Shown piece by piece: positions 48,450-61,100 of a DNA stretch of 64,000 nucleotides. This DNA comes from Diplosphaera chodatii (lineage: Eukaryota; Chlorophyta; Trebouxiophyceae; Prasiolales; Stichococcaceae): assembly GCA_032358165.1 (NCBI GenBank), contig JAALGY010000042.1, positions 496,001 to 560,000 of the forward strand, in the 5' to 3' direction. How positions within the stretch are numbered: position 1 is the first letter of the stretch; the number at the start of each line of letters is the position of its first letter. The notes under the pieces were generated by a model. That model searched no databases. It saw only the letters and a program-made list of their open reading frames with translations, and was not told the origin of the DNA. The position numbers were made by a program, and so were the translations under genes.

Positions 48450-49829
48450 GATTGCTGGCTGCCAGACAGCGGTCGCAGGCTGACGGCTGATTCGGCAGGG
48501 GCTGACATGACGGCAGCGGCCAGGCGGAAGCAACCACCTCGCCCCACAGCAGCTGCGCAGCGCAGGCTGGTCACCAGACGTGCTGAGCTGCAGCGCGAGT
48601 GCTGCAAGCCGTGGCAGCATCTGCTGGGCCCGCAGTTCGGCATACAGCCCTAGCGCAAGCTGCTGCAGAGTGGGGTGGCGCCGCACGGCATGCCCGATAT
48701 GGCTGACACCAGGCTGGCGAACTGCTGACTGGCTGCCCCGGGAGTGGGGTGTTTCAGACGGCCTATTTCTGTCATCACGGGCTGCAGCATCGTGGCATGG
48801 CTGTGACAAGCTTCTGCAATGCTCTGGGAAGCTAAGGAACGGGTTGCACAGGCCGCGCCTTGCTCAATCGGTTGCCGTCGTCAGGGCGCGGTCCCCAGGT
48901 GCTGAGGCCGCTGCCTTATTTGCCCGTCCGGAAGAACCTTCTCGAGCCAAGCGTTGTCTCTTCATCGCCTTTGTGCGCAGCACGCGGGCTCAGATTTGGC
49001 TAGTCTTCCCCATTGGGCAGCAGCAGCAGCCGCACCGGGACCGCGCCCGTCTGACGGCACGAAACAGCAGGCTGCCAGACGATGGCGCCTGCGGGCATGC
49101 TGACAGCACACACGACAGGGCTGCCACCGTGCAACCCCCAAGTTCCTTTGACTCGACTCTGGCAATCTCCGTATGAGGTCTGGCACCACGGCTGCGCATC
49201 ACAGGCCTCATATTGAAAACAGTGCTTGCATCATCGGAGACTTTCGGTGCTGCATGGCCGCAAGCAGCCAGAGGCAGCAGTTGCTCGACTCCTCAGCTCT
49301 TGCGAATCGAGTCACAGGCCCAATGCGCCGCGCCGTGAGCCGTGCAACACCGAAGCCGCCACGAGGACGAGGAGAAGCAGCCCAGCGTGACAAGACTTGC
49401 ATTGCGGAACAGCTTCTGGGCGCTGCGGTCGCCTCGAGAGCTGATGTCACACCGGCTCCAAGTCACCAGAAGTCGCCACTCGCAGTACAGGGTGGCTGAC
49501 TGAGTGGCAGTGGCTGGCCTTCAATAGCAGCATTGGGGACACGGCCAGCAGGTGGTTGTGCTTGCGCATGGCTATGTGTCAGCAGCCTGCGGCATCGTGA
49601 TTGCGATGCATCACGAGTATATCAGGCAGGCTGCGCTGCGGTTCGTCGATGCGGTCTTTGTGTACAATATACATGTTGATGCAATGCAGATTGCGTCCCA
49701 TAAATTTCTGCATTGCAATGCGATGCCGTCATCATTGCTGATCGCTTCCAGCGTCCTGGTGGTGCTAGGTACTTCTGTGAGCTTCTCAGAATGCTCCAAG
49801 GGTGCACTAGCTGCACGCCTGGGCAGCGG
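48450..49829. other. Region without a confidently assigned gene
   Basis: Open readings exist, such as a plus-strand basic one at 48507-48653 (MTAAARRKQPPRPTAAAQRR), but none shows exon logic or a family signature. The part next to 49829 should be the 3' untranslated region of the following minus-strand gene. Confidence 0.35.
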
Positions 49830-51550
49830 CTACCCGCTGTAACGGGCCGCCAGCTCAGGCGGCGGGAGCTCCGACATGATGCTGGGGTTCCTGGCCAAGT
49901 GCTGCCTGCAAGGTCCAGGGAGTGTGCATCAGAACACATTTGGTACAGTTCGTACACGTTGTATGCAGCATGAGCTTGCGTTCATGCAGGCTGCTGCAGC
50001 TTGTCCATGTTGCTCTACACCTGAGCGTCGTGTGCCGATCAGCAAGAAAGGTGCCGTCCAAAAAGGATGCCTCCGCCTCTGGACCCAGCTTGCGTGCCGC
50101 CAACACGCAATGCCTGCAGGATTGAGCCCAAAGGTGCTACATGCATTGCCGCAGTCTTGTCGTTGTCTGGCGACTGTGTGCCTGCATGCAGCAGGACTGC
50201 AGGACACCAGCGTGCATGCATGCAATGGGTCAGGTAATCACTGCGAGGTACCTGCAATATGTCCGGCACGGTAGTACATCGTCCCTGGACAATGGTCAGG
50301 TGGTCTCAGTCAGCATGCCTGCCTATGTGCACATTGCATGTTGATGATGACCCATGTAGCTGGACAGGGTGTCATGCTGCCGCACCTCCACACACGGTCG
50401 ACGCCGTGCACCGCAAAGCGGCGATGAAACTCATCAGGCGGGCACCGCCGCGCCTTGTACGACTCGTCATCCCAGCGCCCGCAGATGATCTGTGAGCACC
50501 CGGTTGTCGAGCCGTTGGCAGTCTGCAGCCGTGTTCTGCTCTCTGCTGCACTGGCGCCAGCTGTGCATGGTGCAGTCCAGCAGTGTCCCGGGGGCCTCCC
50601 CTCTGCAGCCGGCTGTTGTGAGCCCTGCTCACCGCAAGTGGATCACGCTGATCTGTGCTAGCTGCTGCCATGCCGGGAGTTGCACCAAAACCCTCCTCCA
50701 GCGGCAGTGGCTGCACCGCCAGGAACCTGAACTCGTGCTCCCGGTCCAGGACTGCCTGCAAATAGCCAACCTCGTGTCCGTGGGTTGCAAGGGCCATGGT
50801 GCTTTTCACACAGGCACTGGGGTCCGGTTGCCATGTTGCACGTCGCATGCGGGCAGCACATGTTGATGATGCGCAGTGGCGCAACGACGTGATGAGCGCC
50901 CACTGCTGTTGCGCATCAGGGCAGAGCAGAACAGGACATCGCCCACTGCCACATTGGCACGTAGCGAGCTGGCTTGCAGCTTGCCTCGACCATCTCAGGG
51001 CTGTGGGGCACGTCGAAGACGGACACCACGATGGAGTGCCCGGGCGCCTCCTCGCAGCTGAGGCTGCTGATCTCCATGGTGTCCAGCCGTGCGATGCCCC
51101 GCTGGAAGAAGATCGGCGCCGTGTGCGCAAATACCCGCCGAAAGCCCACGACCTGCGAAACATAACCAGAGCAGCAGCACCTTGTAAGCCAGCCCTGTTA
51201 TGGGAGAGCAGGGGCGCAGGTGCATTCCGGAGGTGCTGTGTACAGGCGTGCCCACTGGAGATCCAGCGACAGCTCTTGTGCACCTGCCGGACCCTGAAGT
51301 TGCGCAAGTCTGGGAATGTGGACCTGGCGCTGTCTATGGACAGCAATGAGCCAAAGCCGGCTATGCTCATCCGTCCGTTTGCGTCCTGCAGGCGCATGGC
51401 TTCCGATGCTGACGTGTATGGTGCAGGACTGCGCCATGACGTTGTCGTTGATGCGAAAGCTTACTGTACCATCACGCTCTCGCTCACCGCAATGCCTGTG
51501 AAGTCATCATCCAGCTCCAGCCCGTGCCGCAATGTAGATGTATTGCGCAT
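49830..51550 (-). CDS. Conserved plant/algal protein, gamma-glutamylcyclotransferase-like
   Basis: Exons 51470-51550, 51284-51385, 50985-51152, about 50690-50755, about 50390-50490, about 50045-50115 and a last exon ending at 49830. Text in order: MRNTSTLRHGLELDDDF, MSIAGFGSLLSIDSARSTFP (the FGSLLS...STFP start typical of this family), VVGFRRVFAHTAPIFFQRGI, EISSLSCEEAPGHSIVVSVF, AVLDREHEFRFLAV, IICGRWDDESYKARRCPPDE, RHCVLAARKLG with ASFLDGTFLADR, and NPSIMSELPPPELAARYSG. This order and the C-terminal FLD.TFLADR...PPE.L..RY pattern fit an uncharacterised plant/algal family whose N-terminus resembles GGCT/AIG2-like folds. Enzymatic function is not established. A tiny exon between DRVWR and RHCVL is unresolved. 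The intron after EMVE appears to start with GCAAGC (GC-AG). Confidence 0.7.
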
Positions 51551-52169
51551 GTCCTTAATTGTTTCTGAAGGATTAATGCACGCCAGATGCAAGCTGAAGC
51601 TGATCGAGAATCTGTCGAAATCACCGGCTGCATGCAAATCTGCTGGTGCTGTGGCTGAAGTTGAGTGATCTGCTCGGGTTGTGTTTAGGAATGCAACAAA
51701 GTGCGCTGATGCACGAGACCTGCCGAGACCGTGGAAGGTGCAGGATACAGATAGACGTGCAAATTGTTCACACTGCATGACTATCCTTCCCTCTCCGATC
51801 TTGCAACTGTTGTCAAGCTGGAGTCATTCAGTACAGGGTCTCCTGCTGTGTGACTGGAACCACTGACCCTCCGACAGCCATCAAGTCATTCATTTGTCCG
51901 CCCAAGGCTAATGGTGCTGCAACAGTGGTTGGGATCAAACCATATCTATTGTAAGTCAGGGAGCTGCGCTACGTGGTGCTTCTGGACTGGCGCCATGCGT
52001 GACACTCAATCTCATGCTGGTGACATTTGCTGGTCGGCCAGCCGGCAGCGTCTGCTCCCCTCAACAGTACTCATAGATTGGCCCTGCAGTGGAGGACACC
52101 ACCAGTTCATACATGAAGCCTGATAGCAAGCTCGTCGCCATGCAATGCTTGACGAGCAAAGTGCGGACA
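51551..52169. promoter_or_regulatory. Intergenic: upstream region of the GGCT-like gene and 3' end of the GPX-like gene
   Basis: No coding segment was recognised. It must contain the promoter of the minus-strand gene starting at 51550 and the 3' untranslated region of the gene ending at 52170. Confidence 0.4.
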
Positions 52170-54220
52170 TCATGACTGCGCAGCAGGAGGCTTTGCTGCA
52201 GGACAGCACTTCAGCAGGCGAGCAAGGACGCACTGGATCCAGCCCTCAATGCCCTCCAGGTCCTCGTCATCGAATGTCAGCGGGTAGCGCACCAGCGGGA
52301 AGCCCAGCTTGCTGACCACGAACCTGCAGTCGGCAGGCAAGCCAATCAGAAGGACGGCCATGCGGTCAATCGAACGACACACGATGTTGTGAGTTCTGAC
52401 GGGAGTCATGGGGCGTCGCTCCCCATCACCTCGGCCGTCTCGACGCGCAGTCAGCAGAGTGCACAACGTGTACACAACCGTCAGTGACAACGTGGCAGTG
52501 CAGGCACTCGCTTGTTGAAGTTCCAGTCGATCGTTGGGGGGTAGCCGTGGTTTTGGGGCTGGTGGGCCAGCAGGAAGCGCCACACTGGGTGCGCATTCGC
52601 CCCATTCACGTCCACCTGCACAGCAGCATATGCTTATGAGGCATCCTCAACGTTGCAATGTCACAGATAAGACAAGCCACAAGACAGGTGCATTGTTGCA
52701 GCCGTCATGTGGTAACAGTCTTGGCAGGTCAGGCGGAGCATGCGGCACGACAGCCACGAAGCTGGGTCGGCACCTTGGAGAAGAGTGGGAAGGTGGCGTT
52801 GTACGTGTTGCGCACAGCCGCCTTGATCTGCGCGTTGCTGCCAGGCTCCAGCCCGCCAAACTGGTTGCATGGGAACCCCAGGATCTGCACAGGCATACGA
52901 GCCTCAGATCAGCTGTCAGCTGCCTCCAGTGTGACACGGAGTCTGCAGGAGCACAAGCGCTGTGTGAGCAAAACCATAGTAGATACCGGCGAGGCCTGCC
53001 CACCTCTAAGCCCCGGGCGTGGTACTTGTCGTACAAGTAGTTGAGGCGCTGATAGTTCTGCACAATCAGACACAGCAGCAACTGGCGTCATGTCAAGCCA
53101 ATGCGGCGCCTCACCAACACTACAAATCAGTTTTTGGCACAGGTATGGCCATATGCAGGCTTGAGCTTGTCAGTGTGAATGAATGCCTCCGTTGTCTGCA
53201 TCCGCACCTGGACTGTATACCCGCGCACGTGATCCTCGCTGGCCACATTTGCGACCACCACCAGGCGCCCTGCATACCGGCTCATCGGCACGTGAACGCC
53301 GTCAATGTCTGTTGCGCCCTGCGAACAGAGATTGCAATTTCGGTACCAGGGGCCTGTGCAAACTTTGTTGAACAGCTGTGTCATTGAGCACAGCATTAAT
53401 GGCTGTTTTCGCGCACACCATTGGCGTTGCTGCTGTTATGCACTGCATGGTGCTGCATGAACGTCCACCCTCATGGCAGCCTGCTGCCCCAGGCGCATGT
53501 GTAGTTGCCGACACCCTCGATGCATTGCAGCCTGCTGCACTCACCAGAGCGAAGAAGCCCTGCGCGCTGCTGCTAGAGCCGCCCAGCGGGGTGAAACCCC
53601 CCTGCAGCACGCTTTCCAGGCGCCCCGTCTTGGCGAGGTATCCGGCGCCGCCCAGCCCGCCCAGCAGCGCCAGCAGGACCGCGCTGTTGATGAGGCTGAG
53701 CACCAGCGCCACGTCCGTCGGCCGCCGCTTGACATAATCTGCCGCTGCCTTTGCCTGCCGTCAGGTATGACACGCTGTTGAGTGGGACGCCAAACGGGAA
53801 GCTGTTCGTAGACGCAGCAGCACGTCCGCCGCTTGCCAGACATTGTACCGAAGGGAGGGCGCTGTGCTGCGCGTGGCAACGGACTGACAGGGCCGGGCAA
53901 GCGCCACCACGTTTGGCGCCCTGCTGACACGCAGAGGTCACACAACGCCCTGCCATCACCTGAGCTGCAGTCTTGTTGGCTGCAACCTTGGCTGTGTCTG
54001 CCACCTTGGTCGCCACCTCCTTGGCTGCCTCTACTGCCTGGTCTGCCTTGCCGTTGCCTTTCCCGCCCGGCGCCTCTGCTGCTGCCTTTGGTGCTGCATC
54101 CTTTGCGCCCGCTTCCTTCTTGGCGGGCTGATCTGTCGCGTCTCCATGCGCCACGTCGCCGTTCGTCAGGGCCTGATCCTTCTCCTGCTTCTTAGCTGCG
54201 TCCTTGCGCTTTGCTCCCAT
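52170..54220 (-). CDS. Membrane-anchored glutathione-peroxidase-fold protein lacking the peroxidatic Cys/Sec
   Basis: Minus-strand exons give first a Lys/Ala-rich soluble N-terminus (MGAKRKDAAKKQEKDQ... with AAKEVATKVADTAKVAANKT). A membrane span follows (ALVLSLINSAVLLALLGGLG). The thioredoxin-like GPX domain comes next: DIDGVHVPMSRYAGRLVVVA, NVASEDHVRGYTVQ, NYQRLNYLYDKYHARGLE, ILGFPCNQFGGLEPGSN, RNTYNATFPLFSK, VDVNGANAHPVWRFL, TIDWNFNKF and a tail ending KPPAAQS. The layout recalls GPX7/8 (short domain, N-terminal anchor). The resolving-region Gln (FPCNQFGG) and the Trp/Asn of WNF are present. The NVAS-x-C/U-G-x-T site instead reads NVASE-DHVR-GYT: the active Cys/Sec codon is replaced by four residues, and no TGA lies there. 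Peroxidase activity is therefore doubtful. Confidence 0.85.
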
Positions 54221-55152
54221 GCTGATGGCCCTGTGCTGCCTGCGGTGCTCTCCGGCTGACCACCCGAAGTGACACCCCAGGACCTAGAGCCACCTGACGA
54301 CGTTGAATGCGAGGCCTGCGACACAAGACCGGCAGTATGAGCGGCAGGCAGTGCAGCTGGACCATGCTCCTGTGCTCGTACACAGTGCCCCGCGACGAGC
54401 GTCCTGTCCAGGGACGCGTTGGAGACCTTTCAGGAGTGCAAGAGCATCTGCTGTGTGCTTCAAGCAAGAAAATTGCATCAGTGTGTGCCGCAACCCGAAC
54501 ACGGTGTTCATGATGGCTTTCTGATGCGGTTACATGGTGAGGGGGGCCTGCTGCAGACGCAGCCTTGGCACATCATATAGCCTTGCTTGATGTACAGCAG
54601 CCTTTCTGACGGACTCTGACAACCAGATCATACGCCTTGTTCACCTGCAACCGCGGCAGGAGTAATCTCAGCAACGACAACCCCTCCAGCCGCTGTCAAG
54701 TCCGCCCAACGCGAAGCACCTCACCGAGCGCTTGCCAGAGGTGATCAAGACGTATTCCAGCAAAGAGGTGGAGCCTGTCAAGTCCGCCGGACAGAAGAGC
54801 GAACGGCGTGCGCTCATGACTGCAGATGCAGACCGCGTCAGCAAACCCGGTCGTCGTGCCGTTTGGAGACTAGCGCTGGTCCAATGTCATCAGCAGAGAT
54901 TCATTGAAGGCATTGCCTCAAAGTCATGCAAGAATATGAACGTCAACCCTGCTACATCAGTATCAACTGCAAGTCTACGAGTGCTCCATTGTTGACTTCA
55001 TTCGGACAGCTCTTGCGCTGCATGCGGCTTCTGCTCCTCAGCTGTGGGTGTCCGCGGGGACTGTGGCCGCTCCTGCACATCCAGCACATGCAGCAGAGCA
55101 CTCGGTGTGGAGCTACATTGCGTGTTGCTGAGCCCGAGCACGACCACCGACC
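54221..55152. other. Region between PNPase end and GPX-like start
   Basis: It probably holds the PNPase 3' untranslated region (minus strand) and the GPX-like promoter. A TGTAA on the minus strand (TTACA at 54530-54534) is about 620 nt past the PNPase stop and could be its polyadenylation signal. Short open readings here show no family features. Confidence 0.4.
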
Positions 55153-58100
55153 TCATTGTATTTGCCGCCAGCAATGCAATGATCCAGCCGTCAAAAGGTG
55201 CACCTGCAGAGGCGGCGGCGGCGGCGGCTGCGATCGCTGCTGCTGTTGGGGCCGGGACTGCCGCCGGCCGTACGGCTGCCTGCCATTGCCTCCGCCGCTG
55301 TCCTCGCTGTCGCCGCCAGGCCTGTTGTACCTGCCGGACTGCTGCTTCCCTATCTGCCGCATGTTCTGCCGCCTGCATCACCAGCACGATCACCAGGTCT
55401 GCCAGGTGTACGCATTATGATGGACCCGTATGGTTGCACAGCAACCTGCAGTCCTCCTTATGCATCCGAAGGGTACCAGCGGCAACTTGCGTTGCAGTAA
55501 ATACGCAATGCATGGTGCAGGCAATGGACCTTCACAGCTAAAGAGGCATCGATCAAGCTCAAGTGCTACTCAAGCACTACAACGCGCCAACACAGTGATC
55601 AACAGTTATTCAGACTCAGGATGTAGGTCGACCGTCAAGTCACCTGCTGTCTTCACCCACGACAGGCTCTGTGCCGCCATCGGGCCACTCCCAGTTGCCT
55701 GTCTCCCCTGCATCCCTCAGGAGCACCTCCTTCCTGCACAGGAGCAGTCATGCACCAGGGGTTGAGGATTCAACAACAGAACCCTGACAACCTCCACACG
55801 GCCACGTGGGGCCAAGCCAACATCATATACTGGCCCCACCCCTCAGCATGCATCCTGCCGCTGCGCTAACAGCGAAGGCGATCGGTGCCTCGGTATCCGG
55901 CGGGCACGCTGACGACAGCACTCCATCTCAGTTGCGATGCAGGCTGCATGATGTCGGCAGCAAGCGCAGCTGGCAAGCACCAACCTGCTGAGCTTGGGCT
56001 TGCCGTCAAAGACGCCGACGCACATCACATCCATCGTATCGCCGACTTTCCACTCGGCTGTGGCGTCCGCGACGCGCTCCAGGGCCAGCTCACTGCGATG
56101 CGGCGGCCATGCCGTGTAAGCGCCATGTGCTTGCCAGGTAAGAGGGTGTGCAGCACTCAAACATCGAACCGCATCCTTGGGCTATCCTTGTGACTGCAAC
56201 ATCGGGCTGGATGCACACCTGACGTGGACGAGCCCACTCTTGCCGGGCAGCACGTCCACGAAGCAGCCGAAGGCTTGCACGCCATCCACCTTGACACCCC
56301 TGCGCACAACACAGTGCTTGGTAGATTGCTGCATTGCTGCACAAGCCCTGCACACGGCTGCCATCCTTGTAGTGTTGTCATCCTTGTAGGCTGTATCGAG
56401 TCGTCCACAGCAGCAAAAGCAGGACGCAGTGCCAACGATGATGCACCTGTAGATCGTGCCGGTCTCAATCTCCGCCACAATGTCCCGGATGATCTTCAGC
56501 CCAGCTTCCAGTGCCTCATTGCTGTATGCGACAACCGTAACCCAGCCATCCTGCTCAACCTGCGACACATCCAGCAGCGTGTTGAAATGAATCCCAATGC
56601 AAATGAGATGACTGCACGACTGCTGTGCAACAACATCACGTCATGTCACTGTGTGCAGAGCTTTCTTTGCAAAGGGGCGGCCACGGTGAAGGGAGATGTG
56701 TGCATGCGTTTAGAGGCTTACATTGATGCTCTCGGCGCCGCTTGAATCGCGAGCCCCCTGAATGACACGGCCTCCGGGCCCGATCACAGCGCCAATCTTG
56801 TCGACCGCAACCTGCATTGAGAGCAAGAGGGGGTTTGACCTCCACAGCATGTGGCATGCGCCGAAGCAGAAGAAGGCCTCAGCGACAGCGCCAGTTGAAG
56901 AGGAACAGGAACTGGCAGCGTTCCACCAGGAAACGGTGTGCAACCGGTGTGCGCATTGGCGCATGGATTTCACACTCTGCCATGGAAGAAGTGGTTTGTA
57001 ATGCGCAGGTTGTTACTGCGCAGGTGTGGTGTTGTGATGGACAAGAGAGCCAGCGCACCTGGACCCGGCCGATGCGGGGGGCGTGGTCGGACAGTTCGCG
57101 GCGGGGCGCCGGGGCGCACTCCCGCATGGCGGCCAGGATGGCGCGCCGCCCCTCCCGCGCCTGCCCCAGCGCCTGCTCCATGATCTCCAGCGTGATGCCC
57201 TCCACCTGCGCGCCGCAGCAACGCCTTGATGGTTTCCAAGGTGCCAAGGTGCAGCCACTTGAGCATAGTTGATGTTTTCAGAGGGTACCTAAATGGCGCA
57301 AAAGTGCAGGTGGATGTTGCTATTTCGTCGCTGACCCTGCATCCCAAGACACTGTGATTCATCTTGTACTACGGTTGAGGGAAAAGAGCTACTAAACTTG
57401 ATGGATCTCGGCACCTTGATGTCCATCTGGAAGGCAGTCACGCCGTCGGCGGAGCCCGCGACCTTGAAGTCCATATCGCCCAGGGCGTCCTCGCTGCCCA
57501 GGATGTCCGTCAGGATGACGAAGCGGCCGTCCTCCTCCAGGATCAGGCCCATGGCGACGCCCGCCACCTCCGTCTTCAGGGGCACGCCTGGAAGCAGTGG
57601 GATTCGGGGAATATCAACTCCACTACCCTTCCCGCTGCATGCAATCATCGTCATCGTCGAGGACGCAGCTCCCGTGGGTTGCAAAATCTGTTCGAAGCAG
57701 TCAAGGCCGTCCGAAACAGACAACAACTTCTGTGAATGTATGTCTGGAGACTGACAGTATGTGAGAGATGACCTGCGTCCAGCATGGAGAGGCAGCCGCC
57801 GCACACGGATGCCATGCTGCTGCTGCCATTGGACTCGGTGATGGTGGACTCCACACGTATCTGCGCCGACCAGGCGGAGCAGATCATCACAAGGCTAAGG
57901 CTAAGCTTGAACTTGTCCCTGCTGCTATGTGGACCACTGGCCATGTAACGGTGTGTTGCTGACACCACAAGGTGACAAGGATAAGGCGGAGGCATGGTGC
58001 ACCGTGTAGGGCCACTCATCCCGCGGCGGCACCGCCGGCGCGAGCGCACGCTCTGCCAGATTGCCGTGCCCCACTTCCCGCCTGCCTGCGCCGCCGATGC

Positions 58101-61100
58101 GCCCCGTCTGCACACGCCACACGTGCTCTTGCGAAACTAGCATGATTGCGGCCTAATGCAGCTGCTCGAGTTGCATGCAAGGCGCTGTTCAGGAGCAGCA
58201 CGTGCTTGGGCCCCGGCTGCACGCGTAGCAAGTCGTGACGAGGTCCTCCTGGACTGCTGTCTGCGCACAGTCTGGCAGAGGCGCACCTCGCCCACGGAGG
58301 AGGGCGGGAAGAAGTACTGCAAGTAGAAGTGCTGCAGCTCGTCCTCCTCCGTCACCGCGTCCAGCTTCTGCGCCGACGACACCGAGCCTGCACAGAGAAA
58401 ATACACTGGAGCACCTGATGAACTGCACTTGAAGGTGCATTTATAGATATATATACTTATATATAAGTACTTATATATATGTAATATGTCTTGCGGGACC
58501 AGGAGGCTGCTACCTGCTATTCACAGCAACCGGAAGGCACCCAATGTGCATGTCGCACCCGACAGAGGGCAGGTGCCTCACCGAGCGTGGTGACCGCCAG
58601 CGCCTGCGTCTCGCCCCGCGTGAACAGCGCACAGCCGTGGGTGCGCGGCAGGAAGCCGCCCGCCCGGCTGGAAATCGGCCGCACCTCGGTCATGGACCTG
58701 CAAATGTCGATCACAGCTTTGAGCCACGATCGATATTGGGACAATCAAGAGATGTTGTGTTCAACACGATGCGCTCAGAAAGCCAGAGTCAGCCCAGAGT
58801 GCACGCATGCAGGTAGAGTTGCCACACCTGCCATCTGCACGCAGGTTCTCGTCAACGACCAGCAGCCGCATGATGCGCGACTCTAGCCGCTGCATAGGAG
58901 ACATTACGCTCAGCATGAGCAATATACCCGGTATCTCGCAGCCTGCTCGTCCGCCCTGCCCAAAACACACTAGAGCACTACAATAGAGCACTCCTCAGAT
59001 CAAAGGTGCCTTGCCTTCATGGCCTGGTCCACGTCGAGGGCGGTGATGCTGTGGTCGCCGCTCGCTGCCTCCGCGCCGTTGCTGCTGCCGGGGTGCGGCC
59101 GGCCGACCAGGGCGGCGCGGGCCTCCTCCCAAAGGGGCCCGACCAGCGCGCCGCGCTGCTGCTTGCTGGCCCCGCTGCGGTACGCGTCACGTATCCTGCC
59201 GCCCACCAGCTCCTGTTCGCAGTGTCACGCAGCAGCGTCATGACGACTGCAACTGGTGCATGACAAGTTGCTCGACTGATGCCACCTCCATATCAGCAGT
59301 GCCCGTGCACCATGTTGTATCGACGCTGCCAATATCAAGCGTTGTTCTCCTTGTTTGAGCATCTCCGGAAACAAGTCGGCCTCAGCGACGACAGGGGACA
59401 GCAGACCTGAAGCTGGCTGTCCAGATCGCGGCCTGGGGCTGAGAAATCCCGCCGCTTCTCCTGCCCCACTGCCGCTGCCCACTCCTCAATGGCTTTGCAC
59501 TGCTGTGCCACTGCGTCATGGCCCACCCGGATGGCCTTCAAGGAAACAAGTATCGCAGTCAGCCAGCAACCACAAGCGCTGACGGCATATCGAGCAATGC
59601 CTTGACGAAAGAGTAGGTCAAAGGTATGCAATCTTGCAACCGCATTTGAGGCGAGCGCCGGCAGATCAAATTCCCTTTTACCTCCAGCAGCTGCTCTTCT
59701 GGCAGGAACTCGGCAAAGCCCTCAATCATCAGCACCGCAGTGGAACTGCCCGCCAGGAGCAGGTCCAGGCTGCTGGCCTCCATCTGCTGCACGGTGGGGT
59801 TCACCACAAAGCCCTCGCCCTCCAGCAGGCCCACCCGCACGCCCGTCACCACCCGAGACGCAGGAATGTCTGAAAGGGAGTGCTCTGACACGTCAGGGCT
59901 CTGGCACAAATCACACAGCAGGACTGCACAGGAGAGAAGTTGGCAGGTTTGGTGGCAAAGTCACGCTGTTGCATGGTTCCTTATATGCACCTGAGACTGC
60001 CAGCGCTGCACTGGCAGCTGTGATGGCAAGGGCCTCTGTCGCATTTTCGTTATCGTATGACATGACCCATTGCAGGACCTGCACACACCACAACCTCATG
60101 GAGACAAGCCAGGCTGGCGCAGGACAAGCGGCTGGGTGGGCAAGAAGCTTTCTAGCAACCATCCACGCAGCTTCTGCAATAATCCACACAGTCAGTGCAT
60201 TCTCTCACTTGAGTGTCGTAGGTCCAGCCAGGGGCAAAGGCGGGCCGCAACGAGCGGTCCACCAGCCGCGACACCAGCGTCTCAGACTCCTTTGGCCGGC
60301 CGTCCCGCTTCACAAAGCCCGAACTGCATTCATGCAGATGCATATGCTTCCTCTTGAAGCGCACTTCGTCGCGTCTGTACGCAACCATAAGGAGTCAAGC
60401 TCAGCAAAAATTCAAGCGCAGTGTTACCTGGTGCGCCCCGCTGCTGAGAAGCGTTCCGCATAGTTCACCTTGCAAACGAGAGCAGGCTATTCAGCCCAGA
60501 GAGCTGAGCGGCTGAGGAATGCTGTACACAAGATGTTTGCATGATGCACTGTCTGGCACATATTGAGCGCGTGTGAACACCTGCAGCGGCAGAAAGCTGC
60601 CATCGCCAGTTGGCTCCCTCTCGCAGCAGGCCGTCGTGTACAGCATCTGCACCCCCAAGCAGCAGGTCATCGCACAAACTCTGTATTGATATACTGTACG
60701 CTAGCATGCTGCATCAGCTGCATGGCACTTGCTAGGGCATCGCAGCACACATACCGTGTCTCCCAGCCTTGCCATCACGGCGCCATTTGCCTGACGGCCA
60801 ATCTCACCCGTCTCGAGCGTCAACTGCATGCACCGATCAAGCTGATGACTTTGGCACTCAGGCAGGCAGCACCATGATAAGACACGCTTTACGCCATGCA
60901 AACGGCAGATATGGCTGTACGTAGTCTGCGACAGCGTCCTGTGCAGAGGGCGGCAGTGCACCTGACGACCGCCGACTGTGATGTTGAGTGTATGGGGCTT
61001 CGGAGTTGCAGCGATCTGCTTGATGCCAGCTTCTGCATCTGCAAGGCACGGCAGCTGGCACGCCCTGCGGCCCCTACAGCGGCTGCTGGTGCTGGACTGT

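Noticed and set aside
48093..48809. Minus-strand 238-aa reading with AFGHNA/RLRAQ repeats
   Set aside because: It is produced by translating the GCCCGAAGGC array; all frames give repetitive readings and no start or domain supports a protein.
53200..53390. Selenocysteine (TGA) at the GPX active site
   Set aside because: The codons at the site read GAG GAT CAC GTG CGC GGG; there is no in-frame TGA and no SECIS was identified.
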